The notes under the pieces were generated by a model, which had not been told where the DNA came from, did no database searches, and saw nothing but the letters and a program-made list of their open reading frames with translations. Made by a program: the position numbers and the translations under genes. Positions 1 through 7,347 of a DNA stretch of 9,931 nucleotides are shown here, one piece after another. Position 1 is the first letter of the stretch. Each line of letters starts with the position of its first letter. Source of the stretch: Cyanothece sp. UBA12306 (GTDB lineage Bacteria > Cyanobacteriota > Cyanobacteriia > Cyanobacteriales > Microcystaceae); the NCBI GenBank assembly GCA_003448685.1, contig DLXW01000037.1, positions 11,016 through 20,946 of the forward strand. The letters are read 5' to 3'.

Positions 1-3000
1 CCCACCTTCTGCAGTAAATTTAATCGCATTATTAATTAGATTAATTAAAACTTGACGCAGTTTTGTTTCATCAGTATTAATATATTGAGGAACATCTTGG
101 TCGTAATTAATTTCCAGTTCTAATCCTTTATTTTCTGCTTTTAGATGTAACAAATCTTCCACTTCCTGCAAACCTGAATAAAGGTCAAAATCACGAGGAT
201 TTAGGATCATTTTCCCTGCTTCTATTTTCGCTAAATCTAAAATATTATTAATTAAGGTTAATAAATAATCTCCACTGCGACTAATAATATTAATATTGTC
301 TTTTTCCTCTGGAGATAAACTAGAGGAACGTCTCATAATTTGAGAGAAGCCTAAAATAGCATTTAAAGGAGTTCTTAATTCGTGACTCATATTGGCTATA
401 AAAGCACTTTTTGCCTCATTGGCCACTTCTGCTTTCTCTTTAGCAATCTCCAATTCTGCTGTTTTTCGCATCACTTCTTGTTCTAATTCTTGATAATAAT
501 CCGCTAGAATTTTCTCAGCCCTTTTCCGTTCAGTAATATCCTGAAAAGTAACGAGGGCATATTGTATATCTCCGGCTTCATTGTAGATAGGAGTCCCCCA
601 ACTCTCGATAGGAATAATGTTTTCTTCTTGATGAATTTCCAGATCATCAACCTTGGTTAATTCTCCCTGTAATGCTTTATTTAGGGGTAATTGAGCATCA
701 GGGTAAAGTTCATCAGTTCCAGTCCTATAGTGTTGATAAACTTCGGCTATTTCCTTCCCTTCTGTTTCAGGGTTTATCCCTTGACCTAATAGTTTTTTAG
801 CGAGTTGATTAGCATAGTAAGGATTACCATTCCTGTCAACGACACCAATACCGACAGGAACCGCTTCTAGAAACTGTTTTAACTGTTGTTCACTCCCACT
901 CACTTGAGCATAAAGTCGAGCATTACTAAGGGCGATCGCTGCTTGTCCACTGAGTAATTGCAAGAACTCAATACGCTCTTTTGTAAAGGCTCCCACAGTA
1001 ATTTTATTTTCTAAATAAACGATGCCCACCAGTTGACCTTGATTTAGTAAAGACGCACAAAGAACCGATTGAGGTTTAGTTGCAATTATATAATCATCCC
1101 TAATAAATTGTCCCTCCTCCACTGCATTATACAAGACTACATTTTCTTGGGTTCGAGCCACATAGTTGACAATAGCAGTGGATAGATAGGTAAGCTGAGT
1201 GGCAGGATTGATTGAATCTATCTCGATTGATTGTAAAACGGTGACTTGCTCAGAATCCATAACCCCTTCTGCTTCAATTACCCAAGTTCTTCTTTCCTCC
1301 CCTAAATTCTGTTGAGAAGGTAGAATTAAATAGCCTTTTTGGGCCCCTGCATTTTCGATCAGGGTTTTCATCAATTGCTGCAATAATTTGTCTAATACCA
1401 TCTGACCAGAAATGGCTTGGGACGCTTTCAGTACAGTGTCTAAATCGAGTTCTTCCCCTGAACTTCCCCCCGTTGTTGAAGTGGTTGACTTAGAAATTTC
1501 ACCAATTTGTGAGGCTAAAAACTGAGGATATCTTGTTTCCAGGTCTTTGACCTTTGCCTCTGCTCCCCATTGCTGGTAAAGATAGTGAGCATCTTGAAGG
1601 TAGTGACGGGCCACATGATTTTTACCTTGAAGAAGATAAAATTTACCAGCTAATTCGCTCGCTAGGGCTTGTTCGTTGAGAAATTCATGGTCGCTAGCCA
1701 GCATAATTGCTTCGTCATAATATTCCCTCCCTTGGCTGATCTTACCTAAGACAGCACATTGTTCTGCCTCCACTAGCTTGAATTTGTGTAGAAAATTGCT
1801 GGGGGCGTGTTCGGCCCAAAGCTTCATCTTTTCTTGGTTAGCAATAACTTTTTGACTAATTTTTTGCTGTTGCGCTCGATCAACGTGGGGAAATATAGCA
1901 AGTTGGACAAGAGAATCATAAAAATAAAAAGCTGCTACCGCTACCGTAGCCAGCATACTATCTAAATACTGTTCTGCCGTAGCTGCATAGTTAAGCGCGC
2001 CTTGAAAGTCTTGGAATAAATAACAGAGGATAAATTTATGGAGATAGAAGTCTCCTAGGGCATATCGGTCATTGACAGCTAAGATTGTAGGTAACATCAC
2101 TTCTTCTTCATAAGCAGCTCCTGTTAAACAACAAACATCCTTAGTTTTTCCCCTTAAATTTAAGACTACTTGCCAATAGCGGTTTTGATAACTGAGAAAA
2201 TGCTCCTGATGATTTTGATGGAGTGCCTTACTGTATTTAGCCATTTCTGACTCAACATACTTTAAGTTTTTCCCCATCCAGTAGAGATGAAATGAGTAAA
2301 TATAAGCCCCTAAACCACCATATTGTAAGTCACCCGTTTCTAGGCCAAATTGATAAGAAGCAGCCAGTGGAGGGAGAGTCTCTTTTAGCGGGTCTTTCCA
2401 AGGTCGGGAGAAACAATAGACAAAGGACAAAACCACGGCTTTGAGTTCCTTGGCATTTTGTCGCTCAACCAGATCTAAAGCAACTTGGCCAAATTGATAT
2501 CCTGCATCAATATCGAGTGGCTCGATACCACAAAGAATCATTCCACCATAAGTGGCATAACCTGGTGCAGATAGGGCTGTATTACCATATTCAAGGGATA
2601 AATCCACCATACTCAATGCCACTAAGACAAAAAATAACGGGGAAGCTTCATAGGTGGGATGGAGTAGCTCAAATAAAATTTTGATGGCTGCCAATTGCTC
2701 AGGGTTCGTCATGGGTGGCAACTCAATTAACTCTGAGGGGTTAATGTTTAGCCAAGAAGACCGAGTTATTTGAAGTGCGTCTTGAAAGTGTTCCCGGATA
2801 TCTTGTTGCCCCAGAGCAAAGGAAAATTGTTGATTTCCTGATGACAATTGTTGAGAACATCTTTCTAGATCTGTCTTAAGTCCGTAAGTTGATTGGTAAC
2901 GATCTTCAGCATTTTTAGCCATCAACTTCATCACGAGATCCGATAACACCATCGGGATTTTTGGGTTTAACTGACAAGGAGGAAGAGGCTGTTTGGCAAT

Positions 3001-3666
3001 GTGAGCATGAATCAGTTCCATCACATCGGAACTCTTAAAGGGTAATTGACCTGTTAGTAGCTTGTAAAATGTTACCCCTAGGGAGTAAAAATCTGTACGA
3101 TAGTCGATTCCTCGATTCATCCGTCCTGTTTGTTCTGGTGCGATGTAGCTCAAAGTTCCTTCTAGACAATAAGGACTGCACAGTGCCTTCTTTTCTCGTT
3201 CAAGAGTCGTAGAAAGGCCAAAGTCAATTAACTTGATTTGACCGGTTTCTGGGTTCCAAACAATGTTAGAAGGATTGATGTCTTTATGTATAATCTGCTT
3301 CTGATGTACCTTGCCTAAAATATCTACCAAGGTGATTGCGACGGGGAGAAATCGATTGAGGGATAAGGGTTTTGGTGTTATTAACTTCTCCATTGATTCC
3401 CCACCAAAATCCTCTAGAATGATGATCCAGCGTCCTTGAATGTTAATAAAATCATAGGCATCTACCACTCCTGATACATTCAAACGTTTGATGGTATCAT
3501 ATTCCCGTTTGAACCATGCTATGGTTTCTGGTGGAGGATAAGCTTGGATCAGCATTTTAAGGATAACTGGTTGTTTATGGGTTAGGGTCTTCGCTCGATA
3601 GACAAGCGAATTTTGACTCTCATAGAGTTCTTCAATGATTTGGTAATCTGATATGACTATGGCCAT
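1..3666 (-). CDS. Hybrid Ser/Thr protein kinase - GAF - PAS - sensor histidine kinase (3' end beyond window)
   Basis: The frame is open for all 1222 codons from ATG 3666 to the window edge. Domains: protein kinase about 7-270, with Lys37 (VILK), catalytic HKD at 127-129 followed by N134, DFG at 148-150 and APE at 176-178. The glycine loop is degenerate ([10 protein letters not shown]), as in cyanobacterial multi-kinases. A helical, TPR-like region covers about 306-735, GAF about 755-915, PAS about 928-1045 (ends [10 protein letters not shown]), a short coiled coil follows, then HisKA with phospho-acceptor His1095 in [14 protein letters not shown]. The sequence stops in the N box ([10 protein letters not shown]); the G boxes lie outside. 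The protein is probably a signalling integrator that phosphorylates both Ser/Thr targets and a response regulator; its ligand is unknown. Family members normally carry a P-loop AAA ATPase after the kinase; here none is seen (see findings). An in-frame ATG at 3699 would add 11 residues, but it overlaps a TATAAT element, and family proteins begin close to the YQI motif, so 3666 is preferred. Confidence 0.93.
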   Translation of the reverse strand, partial: MAIVISDYQIIEELYESQNSLVYRAKTLTHKQPVILKMLIQAYPPPETIAWFKREYDTIKRLNVSGVVDAYDFINIQGRWIIILEDFGGESMEKLITPKPLSLNRFLPVAITLVDILGKVHQKQIIHKDINPSNIVWNPETGQIKLIDFGLSTTLEREKKALCSPYCLEGTLSYIAPEQTGRMNRGIDYRTDFYSLGVTFYKLLTGQLPFKSSDVMELIHAHIAKQPLPPCQLNPKIPMVLSDLVMKLMAKNAEDRYQSTYGLKTDLERCSQQLSSGNQQFSFALGQQDIREHFQDALQITRSSWLNINPSELIELPPMTNPEQLAAIKILFELLHPTYEASPLFFVLVALSMVDLSLEYGNTALSAPGYATYGGMILCGIEPLDIDAGYQFGQVALDLVERQNAKELKAVVLSFVYCFSRPWKDPLKETLPPLAASYQFGLETGDLQYGGLGAYIYSFHLYWMGKNLKYVESEMAKYSKALHQNHQEHFLSYQNRYWQVVLNLRGKTKDVCCLTGAAYEEEVMLPTILAVNDRYALGDFYLHKFILCYLFQDFQGALNYAATAEQYLDSMLATVAVAAFYFYDSLVQLAIFPHVDRAQQQKISQKVIANQEKMKLWAEHAPSNFLHKFKLVEAEQCAVLGKISQGREYYDEAIMLASDHEFLNEQALASELAGKFYLLQGKNHVARHYLQDAHYLYQQWGAEAKVKDLETRYPQFLASQIGEISKSTTSTTGGSSGEELDLDTVLKASQAISGQMVLDKLLQQLMKTLIENAGAQKGYLILPSQQNLGEERRTWVIEAEGVMDSEQVTVLQSIEIDSINPATQLTYLSTAIVNYVARTQENVVLYNAVEEGQFIRDDYIIATKPQSVLCASLLNQGQLVGIVYLENKITVGAFTKERIEFLQLLSGQAAIALSNARLYAQVSGSEQQLKQFLEAVPVGIGVVDRNGNPYYANQLAKKLLGQGINPETEGKEIAEVYQHYRTGTDELYPDAQLPLNKALQGELTKVDDLEIHQEENIIPIESWGTPIYNEAGDIQYALVTFQDITERKRAEKILADYYQELEQEVMRKTAELEIAKEKAEVANEAKSAFIANMSHELRTPLNAILGFSQIMRRSSSLSPEEKDNINIISRSGDYLLTLINNILDLAKIEAGKMILNPRDFDLYSGLQEVEDLLHLKAENKGLELEINYDQDVPQYINTDETKLRQVLINLINNAIKFTAEGG
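932..939. repeat. HIP1 octamer GCGATCGC
   Basis: Perfect copy of the highly iterated palindrome of many cyanobacterial genomes, inside the GAF-encoding part of the hybrid kinase, where it encodes part of the QAAIAL helix. It supports a cyanobacterial origin and has no known gene-specific role. Confidence 0.85.
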
Positions 3667-3697
3667 TTCTTTTTTCTCATCTCCTACTCGTTTGTCC

Positions 3698-3726
3698 ATT
3701 ATATGTGCAATTTAGAGACAATATGA
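3698..3726 (-). promoter_or_regulatory. Candidate promoter of the hybrid kinase
   Basis: Read on the minus strand, a perfect TATAAT lies at 3703-3698. The hexamer 17 bp upstream (TCATAT, 3726-3721) is a poor -35 match, so this rests mainly on the -10. Transcription would start near 3691, giving a leader of about 25 nt to ATG 3666 that contains AGGAG, although the AGGAG sits about 14 nt from the start, further than usual. The element also lies in the leader of the divergent membrane-protein gene, so the two genes share a very short control region. Confidence 0.35.
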
Positions 3727-4235
3727 ATAATTTCAAAAAACTCCAACGTACACTTGAATTAATCCTCTGGAATTTTCGTTTTTTTACCTTGATTCCAGTC
3801 TTATTTAGCTTGCTCAGTGCCGTCAAATTTTTTGTTTTGGGAACGATTGAAATTATGATGACTATTCTTCCCAATTCTAACCTTTTCCAAGATTCTCAAA
3901 ATGAGAATTTAACTTTCGTTATTTCTAGTGTAGTTGGTGGAATTGATTATTATTTGATTGGTATTATTCTCTTGATTTTTAGTTTTGGTATTTATGAAAT
4001 ATTTATTTCAAAAATCACGATTGATGGCGATAATCCCATAAAAAGTCCATTGATAATCAACTCTTTAGAAGAATTAAAAAAAAAGTTAATTCAAGTAATT
4101 ATTATGGCTTTAATTGTTAGCTTATTCAAAAAAATTATTGTCTTACAACTCACAACGACAATAGATGCAATTTATATAGCAGTTGCTATTCTCTTAGTAT
4201 CTGCTAGTACCTATTTAGGATTTTCCCAAGAATAA
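3723..4235 (+). CDS. UPF0114 (YqhA-family) integral membrane protein
   Basis: The product is 170 residues, close to the 164 of E. coli YqhA, and has the family's look: four hydrophobic segments at about 20-42, 74-96, 121-141 and 148-166, and a conserved stretch around VGGIDYYLIG (70-80) leading into FSFGIYEIFIS (86-96), comparable to the VDMTLVGG and FSGYENFVS parts of E. coli YqhA. It should sit in the cytoplasmic membrane; the family's biochemical role is not established. ATG 3723 is preferred because a weak GAGA precedes it by about 8 nt; an in-frame GTG at 3705 would add six residues but lacks a Shine-Dalgarno. It is divergent from the kinase gene and followed by about 130 bp before the next gene, which has its own promoter, so it is probably a single-gene unit. 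No convincing promoter was found for it; it would have to lie inside the 5' end of the kinase gene. Confidence 0.8.
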   Translation: MNNFKKLQRTLELILWNFRFFTLIPVLFSLLSAVKFFVLGTIEIMMTILPNSNLFQDSQNENLTFVISSVVGGIDYYLIGIILLIFSFGIYEIFISKITIDGDNPIKSPLIINSLEELKKKLIQVIIMALIVSLFKKIIVLQLTTTIDAIYIAVAILLVSASTYLGFSQE

Positions 4236-4303
4236 GTAAAACCTTTTAAGGCAACAGTGAAATGGGGTGGGTTAACAAAGAAATGTAAAGTTTTATAACA
4301 GAC

Positions 4304-4332
4304 TCGAAACTACTTGAATTGGCTTCTATACT
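4304..4332 (+). promoter_or_regulatory. Candidate sigma-70-type promoter for the 4366 gene
   Basis: TCGAAA (4304-4309, four of six matches to TTGACA) and TATACT (4327-4332, five of six matches to TATAAT) are separated by exactly 17 bp. Transcription would start near 4339, leaving a leader of about 27 nt that contains the strong AAGGAG. The fit of promoter, leader and ribosome binding site makes this the best-supported promoter in the window, although it is judged by eye only. Confidence 0.5.
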
Positions 4333-4350
4333 AAGTTAAGTTCCAGTAAA

Positions 4351-4356
4351 AAGGAG
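4351..4356 (+). promoter_or_regulatory. Ribosome binding site AAGGAG that decides the 4366 start
   Basis: AAGGAG ends 9 nt before GTG 4366. An upstream in-frame TTG at 4357 directly abuts this site, so it cannot use it. This places the start at GTG 4366. Confidence 0.7.
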
Positions 4357-4365
4357 TTGGATAAA

Positions 4366-4806
4366 GTGCCTCAAGAACACACTGATGCCTTACACGCGCT
4401 CGCAGACGAATCATTTAAAAGTCACTGTGTTAAAATTTCCAGACTGCTCAGTGAAGTTTGGCTCAATACGGAGAACGGCAAAACCTTCCAAGAAGATATC
4501 AAGACTATGTCCCTTGGTGACGCTCTGAAGAATCAAGGTATTGATTTGCACAGTGATTTTCTGCGGTACGAGCTAGATACCAGCAGTTATAATGGTTCCC
4601 TCATTCCTGAAGAGATTCTTGATAGAGGTCTGAACTTTGTCTGGTATCTTCCTTATGCACCCTGTCCAACAGAAGCATCAATGAACCGAGCAGATATCGA
4701 AGATTGGATCACAACAACAACTAAATGGTTAGAAAAGGCTGAAGAAGACCCAAATCTACCATTTCCTGTCCCCCCAAATCCCTATATTCCTTTAGCAACT
4801 ACTTAG
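4366..4806 (+). CDS. Unrecognised 146-aa protein; candidate TOMM/NHLP-like precursor or partner of the YcaO enzyme
   Basis: The protein is small, soluble and acidic-looking, starting MPQEHTDALH; no signal peptide or membrane segment is visible. Residues about 27-101 resemble, by eye, the nitrile-hydratase-like leader (NHLP) pattern: a helical AW..p.F...l-type segment (EVWLNTENGKTFQEDI), a GIDL turn at 58-61 and a final hydrophobic strand ending in LPYAPCP (95-101). About 15 extra residues separate the strand from the helix compared with ordinary NHLP leaders. The tail (102-146) holds TTTT (116-119) and a proline-rich end (LPFPVPPNPYIP, 131-142). Only two cysteines are present (21 and 100) and there is no Gly-Gly leader cleavage site, so it is not a typical azole precursor. 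It precedes the fused cyclodehydratase on the same strand by 216 bp, which is the main reason to link them. It could instead be a scaffold, an immunity protein or unrelated. The reading frame is secure; the function is inference. Confidence 0.75.
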   Translation: MPQEHTDALHALADESFKSHCVKISRLLSEVWLNTENGKTFQEDIKTMSLGDALKNQGIDLHSDFLRYELDTSSYNGSLIPEEILDRGLNFVWYLPYAPCPTEASMNRADIEDWITTTTKWLEKAEEDPNLPFPVPPNPYIPLATT

Positions 4807-4872
4807 GAAATAAATTAGATTAACTACAGATTTGTGGGCAAGGTTTTGTTTGATAAAAAAGTTTCAATCTTT

Positions 4873-4900
4873 TTGTGACCACCTTAATTAATGACATAAT
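4873..4900 (+). promoter_or_regulatory. Candidate promoter for the YcaO cyclodehydratase gene
   Basis: TTGTGA (4873-4878, four of six matches to TTGACA) and CATAAT (4895-4900, five of six matches to TATAAT) are spaced 16 bp apart. Transcription would begin near 4907, at the left arm of the inverted repeat 4904-4955, giving an unusually long leader of about 115 nt. The surroundings are very AT-rich, so a chance match is quite possible. Confidence 0.35.
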
Positions 4901-4901
4901 C

Positions 4902-4957
4902 AAGGGAAAAATAGCTTAAAATAGTCCTTTAATTTAGTAAAATGCTATTTTTTCCTT
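4902..4957 (+). other. Inverted repeat between the orphan gene and the YcaO gene
   Basis: GGGAAAAATAGC (4904-4915) can pair with GCTATTTTTTCC (4944-4955), with one bulged T, around a loop of about 28 nt. The 3' arm ends in a T-run, so it could work as a weak terminator or attenuator after the 4366 gene, or as a structure in the leader of the next mRNA. Beyond the GC ends the stem is mostly A-U pairs, so its stability is modest. The remaining 4807-5022 spacer is AT-rich with no credible small gene. Confidence 0.35.
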
Positions 4958-5022
4958 CCTTTAAATAGCCTTTTAAATTATCTTCAAATAATCTTCTTAA
5001 TTAATTATTTAGAGTGAAAAGT

Positions 5023-7302
5023 ATGCTCAATCAGCCGAGGTTTAAGGGATGCTTTCGTGTTGAGAAAGTTGAGCCACAGACAGTATTTCTTTTGTCTGAG
5101 AGAACTTCTATTTGCTTAAACGATCCGATTTATTTATTATTAATTTCTTTAATTGATGGTCATCGAACTGCTGAGAGTATTGTGTCGGAAATGCTTCCTT
5201 TTCTATTACCTAAACAGCCCTCTTTTGAAGACATAATTCAAGCAGGAACCAAAGCTTACTATGCACTTGGAAAAATGAAACTTGACAGTTACTTGGTTGA
5301 GAGCAATGAGGATCTATCACCTGAAGTAACCAGTTTTTGTGAGACTTTAAATATTGATATTGTAGACGCAAAAGCTCGCTTAGAAACGACTAAAGTTGTT
5401 GTGAAAAGTATTGGCTCTGTTCAAGCCGAGCAATTAATTACTATCCTGGAATCATTAGGCATTCAAGTGTCAACCACTGGAGACTTAGAAATTATCTTAA
5501 CTGATGACTATCTCCAGCAAGATTTGCATCTTATTAATCAACAAAGATTGGAAGCTAATCAACCTTGGATGTTAACTAAACCCGTGGGAACCGTAATCTG
5601 GTTAGGCCCGATATTCTCTCCAGGGAAAACAGGATGTTGGCAATGTCTAGCTCAACGTTTAGAAAACAATAGACCCGTTGAAAGATTTATTCATAGACAA
5701 AACCAAATTTCAACCCCATTAACACCTCCTCTCAAGAGTCTTCTCCCTACTTTACAGATAGCGTTAGGCATGATTGCTACTGAGATTTTCAAGTGGATTA
5801 TCCAAGGCAAAAATCCTAAACTAGAAGGGAGGATTGTAACCTACGATTCTATCTCCTTAGCCATCAGCAATCACACCTTAATCAAACGTCCTCAATGTGT
5901 AAGTTGCGGAGATGGTGGCAAGAATAGCAAACCTCAGCCAATAGTTCTACAAAGCTGTCCAAAAACCTTTACCGTGGAAGGAGGACATCGTTGCAAGACC
6001 CCCCAACAAACCTTGAGGGAATATCAACATCACATCAGTCCCATTACTGGAGTGGTACGAGAATTAGAGAAATTTTCCTCACACAAGAACAATTTAACCC
6101 ATACCTACGTAGCTAAACATCATTTCTCTGCCATCAAGGATGATCTAACTTCCTTGCATCAAAATCTTAATGGAAGAAGTGCGGGTAAAGGTCAAACTGA
6201 CGAACAAGCCAAGGTTAGCAGTTTTTGTGAAGCCATCGAGCGATATTCTATTAGCTTTCAAGGCAATGAGAACCGACTCCAAGCAAGTTACTACCAGTTA
6301 GGAGATAAAGCCATTGATCCTAACCAATGTATGAATTTTAGCCCATTACAATACAATGATCGACGAGAATGGAATTCTCGTTGTTCTAGCCTGTTTCAGC
6401 AAGTTCCAGAACCCTTTAATAAGGAAAGAGAAATTGAATGGACACCTGTTTGGTCTTTGACAGCTCAAGACTTTAAATATTTGCCCACTGCTTATTGCTA
6501 TCATGGCTATCCTAACCCTTGGGGGGACTGTTGGTCAGATACTAATGGTTGTGCTACTGGAAATACATTGGAAGAAGCAATTTTGCAGGGGTTTTTAGAA
6601 TTAGTTGAGCGTGACTGTGTTGCCCTCTGGTGGTATAACTGTCTCAAGAAACCAGCAGTAGAGTTAGATAGCTTTGAAAAGCCTTATTTTCAACAATTGA
6701 AAAATTACTATCATTCTATCCATCGGGATCTCTGGGTTCTCGATTTAACCAGCGATCTCAAAATTCCTACCTTTGCTGCCATTACTCGTAGAACGGATCG
6801 AGAAGTAGAAGATATTGTTCTTGGTTTCGGTAGCCATTTTGACCCAATGATTGCCATTGGTAGAGCCTTGGTGGAAGTCAATCAAATTCTTCCTGCGGTT
6901 TTGTCAGTTAATCAACAAGGAAATTCCCACTACTTATCTTACGATTCCTTAGCAATAGAGTGGTGGAAAACAGCAACCCTGGATAATAAGCCCTATTTGG
7001 GACCTGATAAAAACCTCCCTGTCAAAGTCGCCAATGACTATTCTCACCGTTGGGAGAACGATTTGCTCGAAGATGTCATGACTTGTCAGAAGATAGCAGA
7101 GGATAATAATCTCGAAATGCTAGTGCTTGATCAAACAAGAGCAGATATTGGGTTAAACGTAGTCAAGGTAATTGTTCCTGGAATGCGTCATTGGTGGAAA
7201 CGCTTAGGATCAGGACGACTTTATGAGGTTCCTGTCAAAATGGGCTGGTTATCTAAGCCCTTAACCGAAACTCAACTCAATTCTTTTCCTATGTGGATGT
7301 AA
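5023..7302 (+). CDS. Fused TOMM cyclodehydratase: RRE - E1/ThiF-like - YcaO
   Basis: The product is 759 residues, matching fused cyanobacterial TOMM cyclodehydratases (about 780). It should convert Cys, Ser or Thr of a ribosomal peptide to azolines using ATP. Residues about 5-95 look like a RiPP recognition element that binds the leader peptide. About 120-300 form the E1/ThiF-like domain, without a nucleotide-binding GxGxxG but with the zinc tetrad Cys205, Cys208, Cys292 and Cys295. The YcaO domain covers about 310-759: HISPITGVVREL, AGKGQTDEQA, then the ATP/Mg motif CEAIER (E403, E406, R407), the second set LEEA (E517, E518) and ELVERD (E526, E529), and near the end PVKMGWLSKPLTE. It ends LNSFPMWM instead of a full PxPxP. 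ATG 5023 is preferred with a weak GAG 9 nt upstream; GTG 5014 is in frame and would add three residues. The upstream 4366 gene is the only nearby substrate candidate. No dehydrogenase to oxidise azolines to azoles is seen. Confidence 0.93.
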   Translation: MLNQPRFKGCFRVEKVEPQTVFLLSERTSICLNDPIYLLLISLIDGHRTAESIVSEMLPFLLPKQPSFEDIIQAGTKAYYALGKMKLDSYLVESNEDLSPEVTSFCETLNIDIVDAKARLETTKVVVKSIGSVQAEQLITILESLGIQVSTTGDLEIILTDDYLQQDLHLINQQRLEANQPWMLTKPVGTVIWLGPIFSPGKTGCWQCLAQRLENNRPVERFIHRQNQISTPLTPPLKSLLPTLQIALGMIATEIFKWIIQGKNPKLEGRIVTYDSISLAISNHTLIKRPQCVSCGDGGKNSKPQPIVLQSCPKTFTVEGGHRCKTPQQTLREYQHHISPITGVVRELEKFSSHKNNLTHTYVAKHHFSAIKDDLTSLHQNLNGRSAGKGQTDEQAKVSSFCEAIERYSISFQGNENRLQASYYQLGDKAIDPNQCMNFSPLQYNDRREWNSRCSSLFQQVPEPFNKEREIEWTPVWSLTAQDFKYLPTAYCYHGYPNPWGDCWSDTNGCATGNTLEEAILQGFLELVERDCVALWWYNCLKKPAVELDSFEKPYFQQLKNYYHSIHRDLWVLDLTSDLKIPTFAAITRRTDREVEDIVLGFGSHFDPMIAIGRALVEVNQILPAVLSVNQQGNSHYLSYDSLAIEWWKTATLDNKPYLGPDKNLPVKVANDYSHRWENDLLEDVMTCQKIAEDNNLEMLVLDQTRADIGLNVVKVIVPGMRHWWKRLGSGRLYEVPVKMGWLSKPLTETQLNSFPMWM

Positions 7303-7314
7303 ACGAGGTTTAAT

Positions 7315-7347
7315 TTAAGAGGAGTTAGTCTAAACTCCAGATCTTAA
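7315..7347. terminator. Hairpin between convergent genes, probable bidirectional terminator
   Basis: TTAAGA-GGAGTT (7315-7326) pairs with AACTCC (7333-7338) and, after a 3-nt bulge (AGA), with TCTTAA (7342-7347); the loop is AGTCTA. The stem contains the stop codon of the RND gene (7325-7327) and begins 12 nt after the stop of the YcaO gene. No long T-run follows on either strand, so it is not a classical intrinsic terminator, but its position between two converging stops favours a role in 3'-end formation or mRNA protection. Confidence 0.5.

Noticed and set aside
3677..3874. Minus-strand open frame of 65 codons overlapping the UPF0114 gene start
   Set aside because: It lies opposite the clear membrane-protein gene, has no ribosome binding site and no recognisable protein features.
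4242..4251. CCTTTTAAGG as a terminator after the UPF0114 gene
   Set aside because: It has only a 4-bp stem and a 2-nt loop, with no T-run; it cannot form a credible terminator.
4262..4288. ATG-led eight-codon frame upstream of the 4366 gene
   Set aside because: It has no Shine-Dalgarno and lies upstream of the predicted transcription start of the next gene, so it is unlikely to be a leader peptide.
4807..5022. Hidden short precursor peptide gene between the orphan gene and the YcaO gene
   Set aside because: The plus-strand frames examined are broken by stops; the longest start-led one noticed is about 14 codons, without a ribosome binding site or a Cys/Ser/Thr-rich stretch.
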